Shown here: positions 1 to 5,469 of the stretch, in pieces | How the letters are laid out: each line of letters starts with the position of its first letter | Numbering within the stretch: position 1 is the first letter of the stretch | Assembly (NCBI GenBank): GCA_035656335.1 | Contig: DASRSS010000249.1 | Location: 1 to 7,266, forward strand | From: DASRSS01 sp035656335 | Lineage (GTDB): Bacteria; Actinomycetota; Actinomycetes; Mycobacteriales; Jatrophihabitantaceae | Direction: 5' to 3' | DNA length: 7,266 nucleotides | Position numbers and translations under genes: made by a program | Notes under the pieces: generated by a model | What the model saw: the letters and a program-made list of their open reading frames with translations, nothing else | Database searches by the model: none | What the model was told of the DNA's origin: nothing

Positions 1-272
1 CCGGCGTCACGCACCCGGTCGGCGACGGCCGCCGCGACCGGGCGGGACGCGGCATCGGCGCCGAGGTCGATGCGGCCGTCGACGCTGGCCTGCTCGACAC
101 CGGCGCGCACGCGCGAGGCATCGCCGCGTCCGCCGAACAGCAGCAACAGCCCGGTGACCACCATCGTCTTGCCGGCGCCGGTCTCACCGGTCACGACGGT
201 CAGCCCGGGATCGAGTGGCAGCGCGGCGTCGTCGATCACGCCCAGCCCGCGGATGTGCAGCTCCTCCAGCAC
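1..272 (-). CDS. recN: DNA repair protein RecN, N-terminal part (3' end outside the window)
   Basis: The first 90 codons of RecN, an SMC-like ATPase of recombinational double-strand break repair, are present. Translation starts MLEELHIRGLGVIDD and carries a Walker A motif, GETGAGKT, at residues 29-36, followed by the LLLLFGGRGDASRVR stretch typical of the RecN head domain (seen). Usual RecN length is about 550-590 residues, so most of the coiled coil and the C-terminal Walker B/signature half lie left of position 1. I chose the GTG at 272-270 because GGAG sits 7 nt upstream inside the end of nadK and because RecN N-termini begin with this M-L-x-E-L pattern. The start is 4 bp after the nadK stop, so co-transcription and coupled translation are likely. 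In M. tuberculosis recN also follows the NAD kinase gene. Confidence 0.96.
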   Translation of the reverse strand, partial: MLEELHIRGLGVIDDAALPLDPGLTVVTGETGAGKTMVVTGLLLLFGGRGDASRVRAGVEQASVDGRIDLGADAASRPVAAAVADRVRDA

Positions 273-276
273 GCCG

Positions 277-1182
277 CTACTCCGCGACGAGGTCGTCGGG
301 CGGCGCGGCCGCGTCCCGGAAGCTGCGCACCGGCAGCTGGAACTTCGTCACCAGCCGGTCCGCGAAGCTCCAGTCGCCGAGCCGCACGATGCGCACCGGA
401 CGGGCACCGCGCCGCAGCCGCACAGTTGCGCCGGCCGGCACCGCGACCGAGCGGCGACCGTCGCAGCTGAGCACGCCGTCGTGCCCGTCACCGGGCAGGG
501 TGATCTCGACGGTCGAAGCGGGGGCGACGACGATCGGACGGGAGAACAGCGCGTGCGCGGCGTTCGGGACGACCAACAGCGCGTCCACGTTCGGCCAGAT
601 GATCGGGCCCCCGGCCGAGAACGCGTACGCGGTCGAACCGGTGGGCGTCGAACACAGCACGCCGTCGCAACCGAAGCGCAGCAGCGGCCGACCGTCGACC
701 GCGACACCGACCTCGAGCATGCGCTCGCGGTTGGTGCGTTCCAGGGACGCCTCGTTCAGCGCCCACGCGGTGTGCCGGGTCTCGCCGTCGAAGCACACCT
801 CGGCGTCGACGGTGACCCGCTCCTCGACGTCGTAGGCGCGCTGCACGATCGCGTCCACGGTGTCCGACAGCGCGTGCGGTTCGGCTTCGGCCAGGAAGCC
901 GACGTGGCCGAGGTTGACGCCCAGCATCGGCACGCCGGCGGGGTGCGCGAGCTCGCTGGCGCGCAGGAACGTCCCGTCGCCGCCGAGCACGAGCACGAGC
1001 TCGGCGCCCTCGGCGGCCGTCTCCGGAGGCAGCACGGTGACGTCGTCGCCGCCGATCGCCGGGGCCTCGTCGCTGAGCATGCGGACCTCGAAGCCCGCCG
1101 AGCGCAGATCTGCGGCGGTGCGCGTCGCGAGAGCCGCGATCTGGTGGCGCGAGGTGTGCGCGACGAGCAGGACCGATCTCAC
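277..1182 (-). CDS. nadK: NAD kinase (ATP/polyphosphate-type NAD+ 2'-phosphotransferase)
   Basis: A cytosolic NAD kinase of 301 residues that makes NADP from NAD. The family motifs are all visible in order: GGDG at residues 67-70 (catalytic Asp in the phosphate-binding loop), NLGHVGFL at 90-97, the Asn-Glu pair at 143-144, and TPTGSTAY at 179-186 followed by SAGGP. The length fits actinobacterial enzymes (about 300). The start is GTG at 1182-1180. It overlaps the tlyA stop by 4 bp (GTGA) and is preceded by a purine-rich ribosome binding site, AGGAGAGGGAGG, at 1198-1187 on the minus strand. This RBS is the best in the operon, which suggests efficient initiation as well as coupling to tlyA. The Rv1694-Rv1695-Rv1696 order (tlyA-ppnK-recN) is the same here. 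No motif is missing. An unrelated lipid kinase of the same fold is unlikely given the full motif set. Confidence 0.97.
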   Translation of the reverse strand: MRSVLLVAHTSRHQIAALATRTAADLRSAGFEVRMLSDEAPAIGGDDVTVLPPETAAEGAELVLVLGGDGTFLRASELAHPAGVPMLGVNLGHVGFLAEAEPHALSDTVDAIVQRAYDVEERVTVDAEVCFDGETRHTAWALNEASLERTNRERMLEVGVAVDGRPLLRFGCDGVLCSTPTGSTAYAFSAGGPIIWPNVDALLVVPNAAHALFSRPIVVAPASTVEITLPGDGHDGVLSCDGRRSVAVPAGATVRLRRGARPVRIVRLGDWSFADRLVTKFQLPVRSFRDAAAPPDDLVAE

Positions 1183-1997
1183 GGCGCCTCCCTCTCCTGT
1201 GCGGCAACGACCAACCGGCCGATCTCGTCTGCGTCCAGCGGATGCTGCACCTCACGGCGCAGCCAGAGGAAGAATTCCACGTTGCCGGACGGTCCGGGCA
1301 GCGGGCTGCGGCACACGCCGGCGGTCTGCCAGCCGAGCCCAGCGGCCTGCGTCGCCACGTCGCGTACCGCCTCCGCGCGCAACTGCGGATCCCGGACGAC
1401 GCCCCCGGCGCCGAGGCGTTCCTTGCCCACCTCGAACTGCGGCTTGACCATCGGCAGCAGATCCCCGTCCGGTTCGGTGCACGCGGTCAGCGCGGGCAGC
1501 ACGAGGGCGAGCGAGATGAAGGACAGGTCGGCGACGGTCAGGCTCGCCGGCCCGCCGATCGCGTCCGGGGTCAGGGTGCGCACGTTGGTGCGGTCGACGA
1601 CGCTCACCCGTTCGTCGGTCGCGAGCGGCCAGGCGAGCTGGCCGTAGCCGACGTCGACGGCGACCACGTGCGCGGCGCCCGCACGCAGCAGCACGTCGGT
1701 GAAGCCGCCGGTCGACGCGCCCGCGTCCAGACAGCGCCGGCCCACGACGTCGATGTCACCGAACGCGGCCAGCGCACCGGCCAGCTTGTGGCCGCCGCGC
1801 GAGGCGTACCCGGGGTCGTTGTCGTCCGGACGGACCCGCACGGGCGTGTCCATGTCCACGCCCGTCGCCGGTTTGCTGGCGAGCACGCCGCGGACCTCGA
1901 CCCGGCCCGCGGCGATCAGTTCGATCGCCTGCTCCCGGGAGCGGGCCAGGCTGCGACGGACGAGTTCCGCGTCGAGCCGCTGGACGCGTCGGGCCAC
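1179..1997 (-). CDS. tlyA: TlyA family rRNA (cytidine-2'-O)-methyltransferase
   Basis: A 272-residue protein with an N-terminal S4 RNA-binding domain (about residues 5-60, with QRLDAELVRRSLARSREQA) and a C-terminal FtsJ/RrmJ-like Rossmann methyltransferase. The SAM-binding motif I is DAGASTGGFTD at 91-101. The K-D-K-E set expected for a 2'-O-methyltransferase is present as K71, D157 (in ADLSF), K185 (in VKPQFE) and E241 (in NVEFF). Known TlyA enzymes methylate C1409 of 16S and C1920 of 23S rRNA, and their loss gives capreomycin resistance in M. tuberculosis. Function here is inferred from family. The start is GTG at 1997-1995, 5 bp after the stop of the small upstream gene. Only a weak GAG lies in front of it, so initiation probably relies on coupling. 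The reading frame stays open far upstream, but that extension is antisense to other genes and is not coding. Confidence 0.96.
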   Translation of the reverse strand: MARRVQRLDAELVRRSLARSREQAIELIAAGRVEVRGVLASKPATGVDMDTPVRVRPDDNDPGYASRGGHKLAGALAAFGDIDVVGRRCLDAGASTGGFTDVLLRAGAAHVVAVDVGYGQLAWPLATDERVSVVDRTNVRTLTPDAIGGPASLTVADLSFISLALVLPALTACTEPDGDLLPMVKPQFEVGKERLGAGGVVRDPQLRAEAVRDVATQAAGLGWQTAGVCRSPLPGPSGNVEFFLWLRREVQHPLDADEIGRLVVAAQEREAP

Positions 1998-2002
1998 GCC
2001 GC

Positions 2003-2194
2003 TCAGATGCCGTCGATCTCGGCCCGTGCTGCCTGCAGCTGACCATGCACCTGCGCGAAAACCTCGGCGTGCTCGCCGAGCGGCCGCTGGTCCAGCCCGG
2101 ACAGGGCCGCACGCTCGGCGGCGAAGCGGTCCGGGACCGGTTCGGAGCCCGCCGGCTGCTGCTGGGTGGGCTCGGGCTGCGCTGGCGACGACAC
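2003..2194 (-). CDS. Small conserved protein of the tlyA operon (Rv1693-like), function unknown
   Basis: A 63-residue protein beginning MSSPAQPEPTQQQPAG. Its first 22 or so residues are a Pro/Gln/Glu-rich, probably disordered tail. The remainder, DRFAAERAALSGLDQRPL followed by GEHAEVFAQVHGQLQAARAEIDG, should form one or two amphipathic helices. I recognise the pattern 'L-x-x-L-D-x-R-P-L-x-E-H-x-x-x-(F/Y)-x-x-V-H-x-x-L' from small actinobacterial proteins encoded just before tlyA, such as Rv1693, but I know of no function. The GTG start at 2194-2192 is preferred over a longer in-frame option (2266) because GAGAGGAG lies 6 nt upstream of it. The stop is 5 bp from the tlyA start, so it probably couples tlyA translation. 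No membrane segment, signal peptide or zinc motif is present. Confidence 0.85.
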   Translation of the reverse strand: MSSPAQPEPTQQQPAGSEPVPDRFAAERAALSGLDQRPLGEHAEVFAQVHGQLQAARAEIDGI

Positions 2195-2200
2195 GGGCTG

Positions 2201-2208
2201 CTCCTCTC
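2201..2208 (-). promoter_or_regulatory. Ribosome binding site of the small tlyA-operon gene
   Basis: GAGAGGAG on the minus strand, 6 nt before the GTG at 2194. It decides the start of the 63-residue protein against the longer reading from 2266, which has no comparable site. Confidence 0.7.
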
Positions 2209-2271
2209 CACTCGCGCTGGTCGGCACGGCGGCGGCCCGTCCCGCGCGCAGGGCGCCCGCCGCCACCGCAG

Positions 2272-2301
2272 ACGGTACCGCGCCGGACGCTGAGGTAGCG
2301 T
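2272..2301. promoter_or_regulatory. Possible divergent promoter region between the tlyA operon and the SCP2-like gene
   Basis: The gap between the two divergent genes (2195-2340) holds two hexamers that fit the actinobacterial -10 pattern TANNNT. One is TAGCGT at 2296-2301 on the plus strand, giving a leader of about 33 nt before the SCP2-like start. The other is TACCGT at 2277-2272 on the minus strand, giving a leader of about 70 nt before the tlyA operon. Neither has a recognisable -35 at 16-18 bp. The hexamers are short and could be chance. No terminator or further ORF with a credible RBS is seen in this gap. Confidence 0.3.
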
Positions 2302-2340
2302 GTCCCGGCCCAGGGACGGCGGCACGGAAGGACTCGGTTG

Positions 2341-2688
2341 GTGGCGACGGTAGAGGATTGCGAGCGGGCGCTGCACGCGCTGGCCGAGCGGTTGAGCAAC
2401 GCCGACGCGGCCGCGCGGGGCCGAGCCGGTTTCGACCGGACGCTGTCGTGCTTGCTGACCGACCCGGACGTCAACTTCGCCGGCCGGCTGCGCACCGGCT
2501 CGCTGACCGACATCCGCCAGGTCAGCGCCACCGAGGCCGCCACCGCGAAGGTGCGGCTGCGCATGAGCGGCGACGACCTGATCAAGCTGGTGGCCGGCGA
2601 GCTCAAGATGGCCTCGGCCTGGGCCAGCGGCCAGGTGAAGATCGAGGCCGGTGTGCTGGACCTGGTCAAGCTGCGCGCGATCCTGTAG
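2341..2688 (+). CDS. SCP2 sterol-binding domain protein
   Basis: A 115-residue protein, essentially one SCP2-like fold: an N-terminal helix (VEDCERALHALAERLSNAD), then strands with FAGRLRTGSLTDI and AKVRLRMSGDDLIKLV, then the SCP2-typical ASAWASGQVKIEAG and a short C-terminal helix ending LVKLRAIL. Stand-alone SCP2-like proteins offer a hydrophobic cavity for lipids or acyl chains. The ligand here cannot be read from sequence, and sterol binding in particular is not implied. The start is GTG at 2341 with GGAAGGA at 2326-2332, 8 nt upstream. A TTG at 2338 is a less likely alternative (5 nt spacing). There is no signal peptide or membrane segment, so it is probably cytosolic. It stands alone on the plus strand between the HAD gene and the tlyA operon, diverging from the latter and converging on the former. 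Confidence 0.87.
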   Translation: MATVEDCERALHALAERLSNADAAARGRAGFDRTLSCLLTDPDVNFAGRLRTGSLTDIRQVSATEAATAKVRLRMSGDDLIKLVAGELKMASAWASGQVKIEAGVLDLVKLRAIL

Positions 2689-2698
2689 CCGGCCGGCT
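2687..2698. terminator. 12-bp perfect palindrome between convergent stop codons, weak terminator candidate
   Basis: AGCCGGCCGGCT starts within the SCP2-like stop codon and lies 18 bp from the stop of the convergent HAD gene (2717). It is the only symmetrical element in the 28-bp gap and could act in both directions. With only about 4 bp of stem once a loop is allowed, and no T tract on either strand, it is a poor intrinsic terminator and may be chance in such GC-rich DNA. Confidence 0.25.
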
Positions 2699-2716
2699 GG
2701 CGACCGGGTTCCGCCC

Positions 2717-3778
2717 TCAGAGCAGACCGAGCTCGGCGAGCTTGGCCGCGGCGACATCGTCCGCCGGCGTCCACCCCGCCACCGCCGCGTCGCGCTGCCA
2801 GGTCGCGGCACACATCGCCCGGAGCGCATCCAGCCCGTCCGTGCTCGCGGACGCGTCCGACCCCGAGCGCAGCAGGCCGGTGCCGTCCTGCTGGACACCG
2901 GCCGACCAGCCGCCGCAGGCGAACCCGGCGTCGGTGAGCTCGGGCCGCGGATGCGCGTGCAGCAGGCCGGAGACGTCCGGCGCGAGGTAGTCCGGGCGCA
3001 GCCGCTCGGGAGCCGTCAGCAGCTCGGCGGGACTGGTCACCCCGCTCAACACGAGCAGGCTCGCGCACCGGGCCGCGTTCGCCCCCTCGATGTCGGTGTC
3101 GAGACGGTCGCCGACCACGATCGGGTTGCGCGCTCCGGAGCGCTCCACCGACTCGCGGTGCATGGTCGGGTCCGGCTTGCCGGTCGACACCGGCTCGACG
3201 CCGGTCGCGTGCCGCAGCGCGGCGACCAGCGCCCCGTTGCCCGGCAGCCGGCCGCGCCGCGACGGCACGGTCGGGTCCAGGTTGGTCGCGACCCACGGCA
3301 CGCCGCGGTTGATCGCCACGGCGCCTTCGGCCAGTTGCCGCCAGGTCAGGTCCGGCGAATAGCCCTGCACCACCGCCGCGACGTCCGGCCGGTCCTGCTC
3401 CACCGGCTCCAGCCCCCGCTCGCGCAGCGCCACCAGCAGGCCGACCGTGCCCACGACGAGCACCGAGGCACCGGACGGCAGCAGCTCGGCCAGGTAGTGC
3501 GCAGCCGCCTGCGCGGAGGTCGTGACCTCCGCCTGCTGCGCCGGGATGCCCAAGTCGCTCAGGTGCGCGGCCACCACGTCCGGAGTCCGCGCGGCGTTGT
3601 TCGTGACGAACGCCAGGCGCATGCCCAGCTCCCGCGCGGCCGCCAACGCCTGCGGCGCACCGGACACCGCCTGCGAACCGAGGTACACCACTCCGTCGAG
3701 GTCCAGCAGCGCGACGTCGTAGTGCCGGGCAAGGGGTTCGGCGCAGCCGAGCAGTCCGGCGGTGCTCGCGGAGGTCAC
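2717..3778 (-). CDS. HAD superfamily phosphatase, glycerol-3-phosphate phosphatase type (Rv1692-like)
   Basis: A 353-residue HAD hydrolase of the NagD/p-nitrophenylphosphatase (IIA) type. All four HAD motifs are visible: DLDG with nucleophile D26 and acid/base D28, T59-N60 in FVTNN, K201 in STGKPDP, and GDRLDTD with D224 and D229. The alpha/beta cap lies between motifs II and III. About 80 residues at the C-terminus, after the HAD core, are a further small domain also found in actinobacterial homologues. M. tuberculosis Rv1692, of matching length and gene neighbourhood, is a reported glycerol-3-phosphate phosphatase that recycles phospholipid head groups; that substrate is inferred here. The start is taken as GTG 3778-3776. 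An ATG at 3826 and a GTG at 3802 are in frame, but the first overlaps the divergent DUF1015 start. No RBS precedes any of them, so a leaderless mRNA is likely. Confidence 0.94.
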   Translation of the reverse strand: MTSASTAGLLGCAEPLARHYDVALLDLDGVVYLGSQAVSGAPQALAAARELGMRLAFVTNNAARTPDVVAAHLSDLGIPAQQAEVTTSAQAAAHYLAELLPSGASVLVVGTVGLLVALRERGLEPVEQDRPDVAAVVQGYSPDLTWRQLAEGAVAINRGVPWVATNLDPTVPSRRGRLPGNGALVAALRHATGVEPVSTGKPDPTMHRESVERSGARNPIVVGDRLDTDIEGANAARCASLLVLSGVTSPAELLTAPERLRPDYLAPDVSGLLHAHPRPELTDAGFACGGWSAGVQQDGTGLLRSGSDASASTDGLDALRAMCAATWQRDAAVAGWTPADDVAAAKLAELGLL

Positions 3779-3785
3779 CCGTCGA

Positions 3786-3791
3786 ATGATC
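3786..3791 (-). promoter_or_regulatory. Candidate -10 element of a leaderless HAD-gene transcript
   Basis: GATCAT on the minus strand fits the loose -10 pattern NANNNT and ends 7 nt before the GTG at 3778. That would put the transcription start at or next to the start codon. No ribosome binding site is present, which agrees with a leaderless message. There is no -35 consensus, so the evidence is positional only. Confidence 0.3.
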
Positions 3792-3810
3792 CCATGCGTC
3801 ACCGGGTGCG

Positions 3811-3816
3811 TACGAT
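3811..3816 (+). promoter_or_regulatory. Candidate -10 element of a leaderless DUF1015 transcript
   Basis: TACGAT on the plus strand matches the actinobacterial -10 pattern TANNNT and ends 8 nt before the ATG at 3825. Transcription would therefore begin at about the A of the start codon. The 20 nt before the ATG contain no Shine-Dalgarno sequence, as expected for a leaderless gene. No convincing -35 is seen at 16-18 bp upstream. Confidence 0.42.
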
Positions 3817-3824
3817 CGCGTCCC

Positions 3825-5099
3825 ATGACCTCTCGCCCCGGCGGACTGTCGCTGCAACCGTTCCGCGCCCTGCGTCCCGCCGTCGACGGCGACCGGCTGG
3901 GCCGCCTGCTGTGCCCGCCGTACGACGTCATCGACCAGGCGGCGCGGGCGGCCCTGCTGGCCGGCGATCCGGAGAACGCGGTGGGCCTGATCCTGCCGCA
4001 GGCACCGGACGGCGCGGATCCGTACGCCGACGCCGCGCAGCGGCTCGAGGCCGGCGTGGCCGAGGGTCTGTACGCAGTGGACGATGCGCCCGCGCTGTAC
4101 GTGTACGAGATGGCCGAGGCCGGCGGGACGACCACGCGCGGTCTGCTGGGCGCGGTGGAGCTGCGCGATCCGGCCGACGGCGTGATCCTGCCGCACGAGA
4201 ACACGATGGCCGGGCCGGTCGCCGACCGCCTCGCCCTGATGCAGGCGACGCAGGCGAACCTGGAGCCGATCTACCTGGTGTACGACGGCGGTGGCGCGGC
4301 GTCGCAGGCGGTCAGCGACGTCAGCGGCCGCGAGCCGATCGCGCAGGCGCGCACGCCGGACGGGATCACGCACCGGCTGTGGGCGCTTACCGACCCCGAG
4401 CTGCACGCACGGGTGGCCGAGGACTTGGCCGGCCGGCGCGCGCTGATCGCCGACGGCCATCACCGGTACGCCACGTACCGGCAGCTGCAGGAGCTCTGCC
4501 GCGAGCAGCACGGCCCGGGGCCGTGGGACCGCGGCCTCACCCTGCTGGTGGACTCGTCCAGCTACGGCCCGCAGGTGCACGCGATCCACCGCGTGCTGAC
4601 CGGCGTTGCCCTCGCCGACGTGCTGGAGCGCGCCGGCGCGGTCGCGTCGGTGGCGCCGGTGGACGATCCGGCCGAGGGCCTGGCTCGCGCGGCTGACCTG
4701 GACGGCTTCGCGGCGGTGCTGACCGACGGCAGCCGCAGCCTGCTGCTGGCCGACACGGACGGTTCGCTCGCCGCCGCCTCGGTCGTCGCCGGAGGCGTGC
4801 CGGCGCTGGCGGAGCTGGACGTGACCGTGCTGCACCGCGGCCTGGTCGGCAGCGTGCTGGGGCTGACGGACTCCGAGGAGCAGGTCGGCTACGCGCACAG
4901 CGAGTCCGAGGCAATCGAGGCGGCCCGGGCCTCGGCGGGCACGGCCGTGCTGCTGCGGCCCACACCGGTCGCGGCGGTGGCTGCGGTGGCGGCCGAGGGT
5001 GGCCGGATGCCGCGCAAGTCGACCCTGTTCACACCGAAGCCGGCGTCCGGGCTGGTCATGCGTCGCTTTGTCGACGAGGCGCCCGCTGCCGGGACGTGA
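3825..5099 (+). CDS. DUF1015 family protein
   Basis: A 424-residue cytosolic protein that I assign to the DUF1015 family by its full set of signature blocks. These are QPFRALRP near the N-terminus, CPPYDVID around residues 30-37, LPHENT at 122-127, ADGHHRYAT at 209-217, and the C-terminal PRKSTLFTPKPASGL at about 396-410. These His/Asp/Glu-rich blocks look catalytic or metal-binding, but I cannot state a reaction. The family is widespread and usually annotated as unknown, and length is normal. The start at ATG 3825 gives the conserved N-terminus directly; an upstream in-frame ATG at 3762 would run through the HAD gene's 5' end and is rejected. No RBS is present, and a TANNNT hexamer at 3811 suggests a leaderless mRNA. 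Its last 44 bp overlap the 3' end of the convergent SSB-like gene. Confidence 0.95.
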   Translation: MTSRPGGLSLQPFRALRPAVDGDRLGRLLCPPYDVIDQAARAALLAGDPENAVGLILPQAPDGADPYADAAQRLEAGVAEGLYAVDDAPALYVYEMAEAGGTTTRGLLGAVELRDPADGVILPHENTMAGPVADRLALMQATQANLEPIYLVYDGGGAASQAVSDVSGREPIAQARTPDGITHRLWALTDPELHARVAEDLAGRRALIADGHHRYATYRQLQELCREQHGPGPWDRGLTLLVDSSSYGPQVHAIHRVLTGVALADVLERAGAVASVAPVDDPAEGLARAADLDGFAAVLTDGSRSLLLADTDGSLAAASVVAGGVPALAELDVTVLHRGLVGSVLGLTDSEEQVGYAHSESEAIEAARASAGTAVLLRPTPVAAVAAVAAEGGRMPRKSTLFTPKPASGLVMRRFVDEAPAAGT

Positions 5100-5418
5100 C
5101 CCGGGCGGAGACGACCGCCACCTCGTAACGGCTGGCCAGTCCGCCGACGCTCCGCCAGAACCGCCGGCGCAGGCTGCCGCTCACCTCGAGTTCGTCGCCC
5201 GGTCGCGCGCGGGCGACGGTCTGCCGGACCCGGGGCTTGCTGGCCGAGCAGTCCAGGCTGTCGACGCGCACGCGATCGCCGTCCGGCCGATCGACGATCA
5301 GCCGGAAGACGCTCAGTTCGTCACCGCTGGGCAGGGTGCGCGCAACGGCCTCGGCGGCCAGCCTGCCGCGTAGGTAGACCCGGTTGACGTCACTGCCGTA
5401 GGTCATGGATTCGCTCAT
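5056..5418 (-). CDS. SSB-like OB-fold single-stranded DNA-binding protein
   Basis: A 120-residue protein that reads as one SSB-type OB fold. Its blocks are NRVYLRGRLAAEAVARTL (strand 1 and turn), ELSVFRLIVDRP, RVRVDSLDCSA, ARPGDELEVSGSLRRRFWR, and RYEVAVVSARV as the last strand. The order and spacing are those of bacterial SSB, but it is shorter than the usual 150-180 residues. It lacks the disordered Gly/Pro-rich tail and the acidic D-D-x-I-P-F tip that recruits repair and replication partners; the C-terminus is basic instead (SRQRAPRRQSDA). It is therefore likely a second, accessory SSB paralogue, not the housekeeping copy; that is inference. Start ATG 5418 is chosen. ATG 5406 (four codons later) is possible. 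The final 14 codons overlap the end of the DUF1015 gene on the other strand. DnaA-box-like repeats lie upstream. Confidence 0.84.
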   Translation of the reverse strand: MSESMTYGSDVNRVYLRGRLAAEAVARTLPSGDELSVFRLIVDRPDGDRVRVDSLDCSASKPRVRQTVARARPGDELEVSGSLRRRFWRSVGGLASRYEVAVVSARVTSRQRAPRRQSDA

Positions 5419-5426
5419 GCGGACAT
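5415..5426 (-). promoter_or_regulatory. Three-codon upstream ORF overlapping the start of the SSB-like gene
   Basis: ATG-TCC-GCA-TGA reads from 5426 to 5415 on the minus strand. Its TGA shares bases with the ATG of the SSB-like gene (ATGA overlap). The nearest Shine-Dalgarno-like run, GGGGA, lies 8 nt before this first ATG but about 16 nt before the gene's own ATG. Ribosomes may therefore load on the mini-ORF and re-initiate. This is read from sequence alone and has no comparative support. Confidence 0.3.
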
Positions 5427-5437
5427 GGTGGCCGTCC

Positions 5438-5453
5438 CCGGTGACGACACCGG
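5438..5453. repeat. Inverted repeat in the leader of the SSB-like gene
   Basis: CCGGTG and CACCGG flank a 4-nt centre (ACGA on the plus strand), forming a 6-bp perfect stem 20 bp upstream of the SSB-like start codon. It could be a small mRNA hairpin or a dimeric operator. It is short enough to arise by chance at this GC content. Confidence 0.35.
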
Positions 5454-5469
5454 CCCGATCGCGGCCGCC

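Noticed and set aside
70..1647. A 525-codon plus-strand open frame opposite recN, nadK and tlyA
   Set aside because: Its composition is Arg/Pro/Ser/Ala-rich with no recognisable domain, it has no credible RBS, and it lies fully antisense to three well-recognised genes.
3762..3824. Upstream ATG start for the DUF1015 protein
   Set aside because: The extra residues overlap the divergent HAD gene and its promoter region, and the family N-terminus is already complete from the ATG at 3825.
2651..4696. A 681-codon plus-strand open frame spanning the HAD gene and part of DUF1015
   Set aside because: It is a shadow frame: antisense to the HAD gene and out of frame with DUF1015, with Arg/Gly-rich composition.
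1179..4898. A 1239-codon open frame on the minus strand continuing upstream of tlyA
   Set aside because: Only the last 272 codons (tlyA) show protein-like sequence. The upstream part is antisense to or out of frame with the SCP2-like, HAD and DUF1015 genes and is low-complexity Arg/Ala/Gly sequence, as GC-rich DNA gives in shadow frames.
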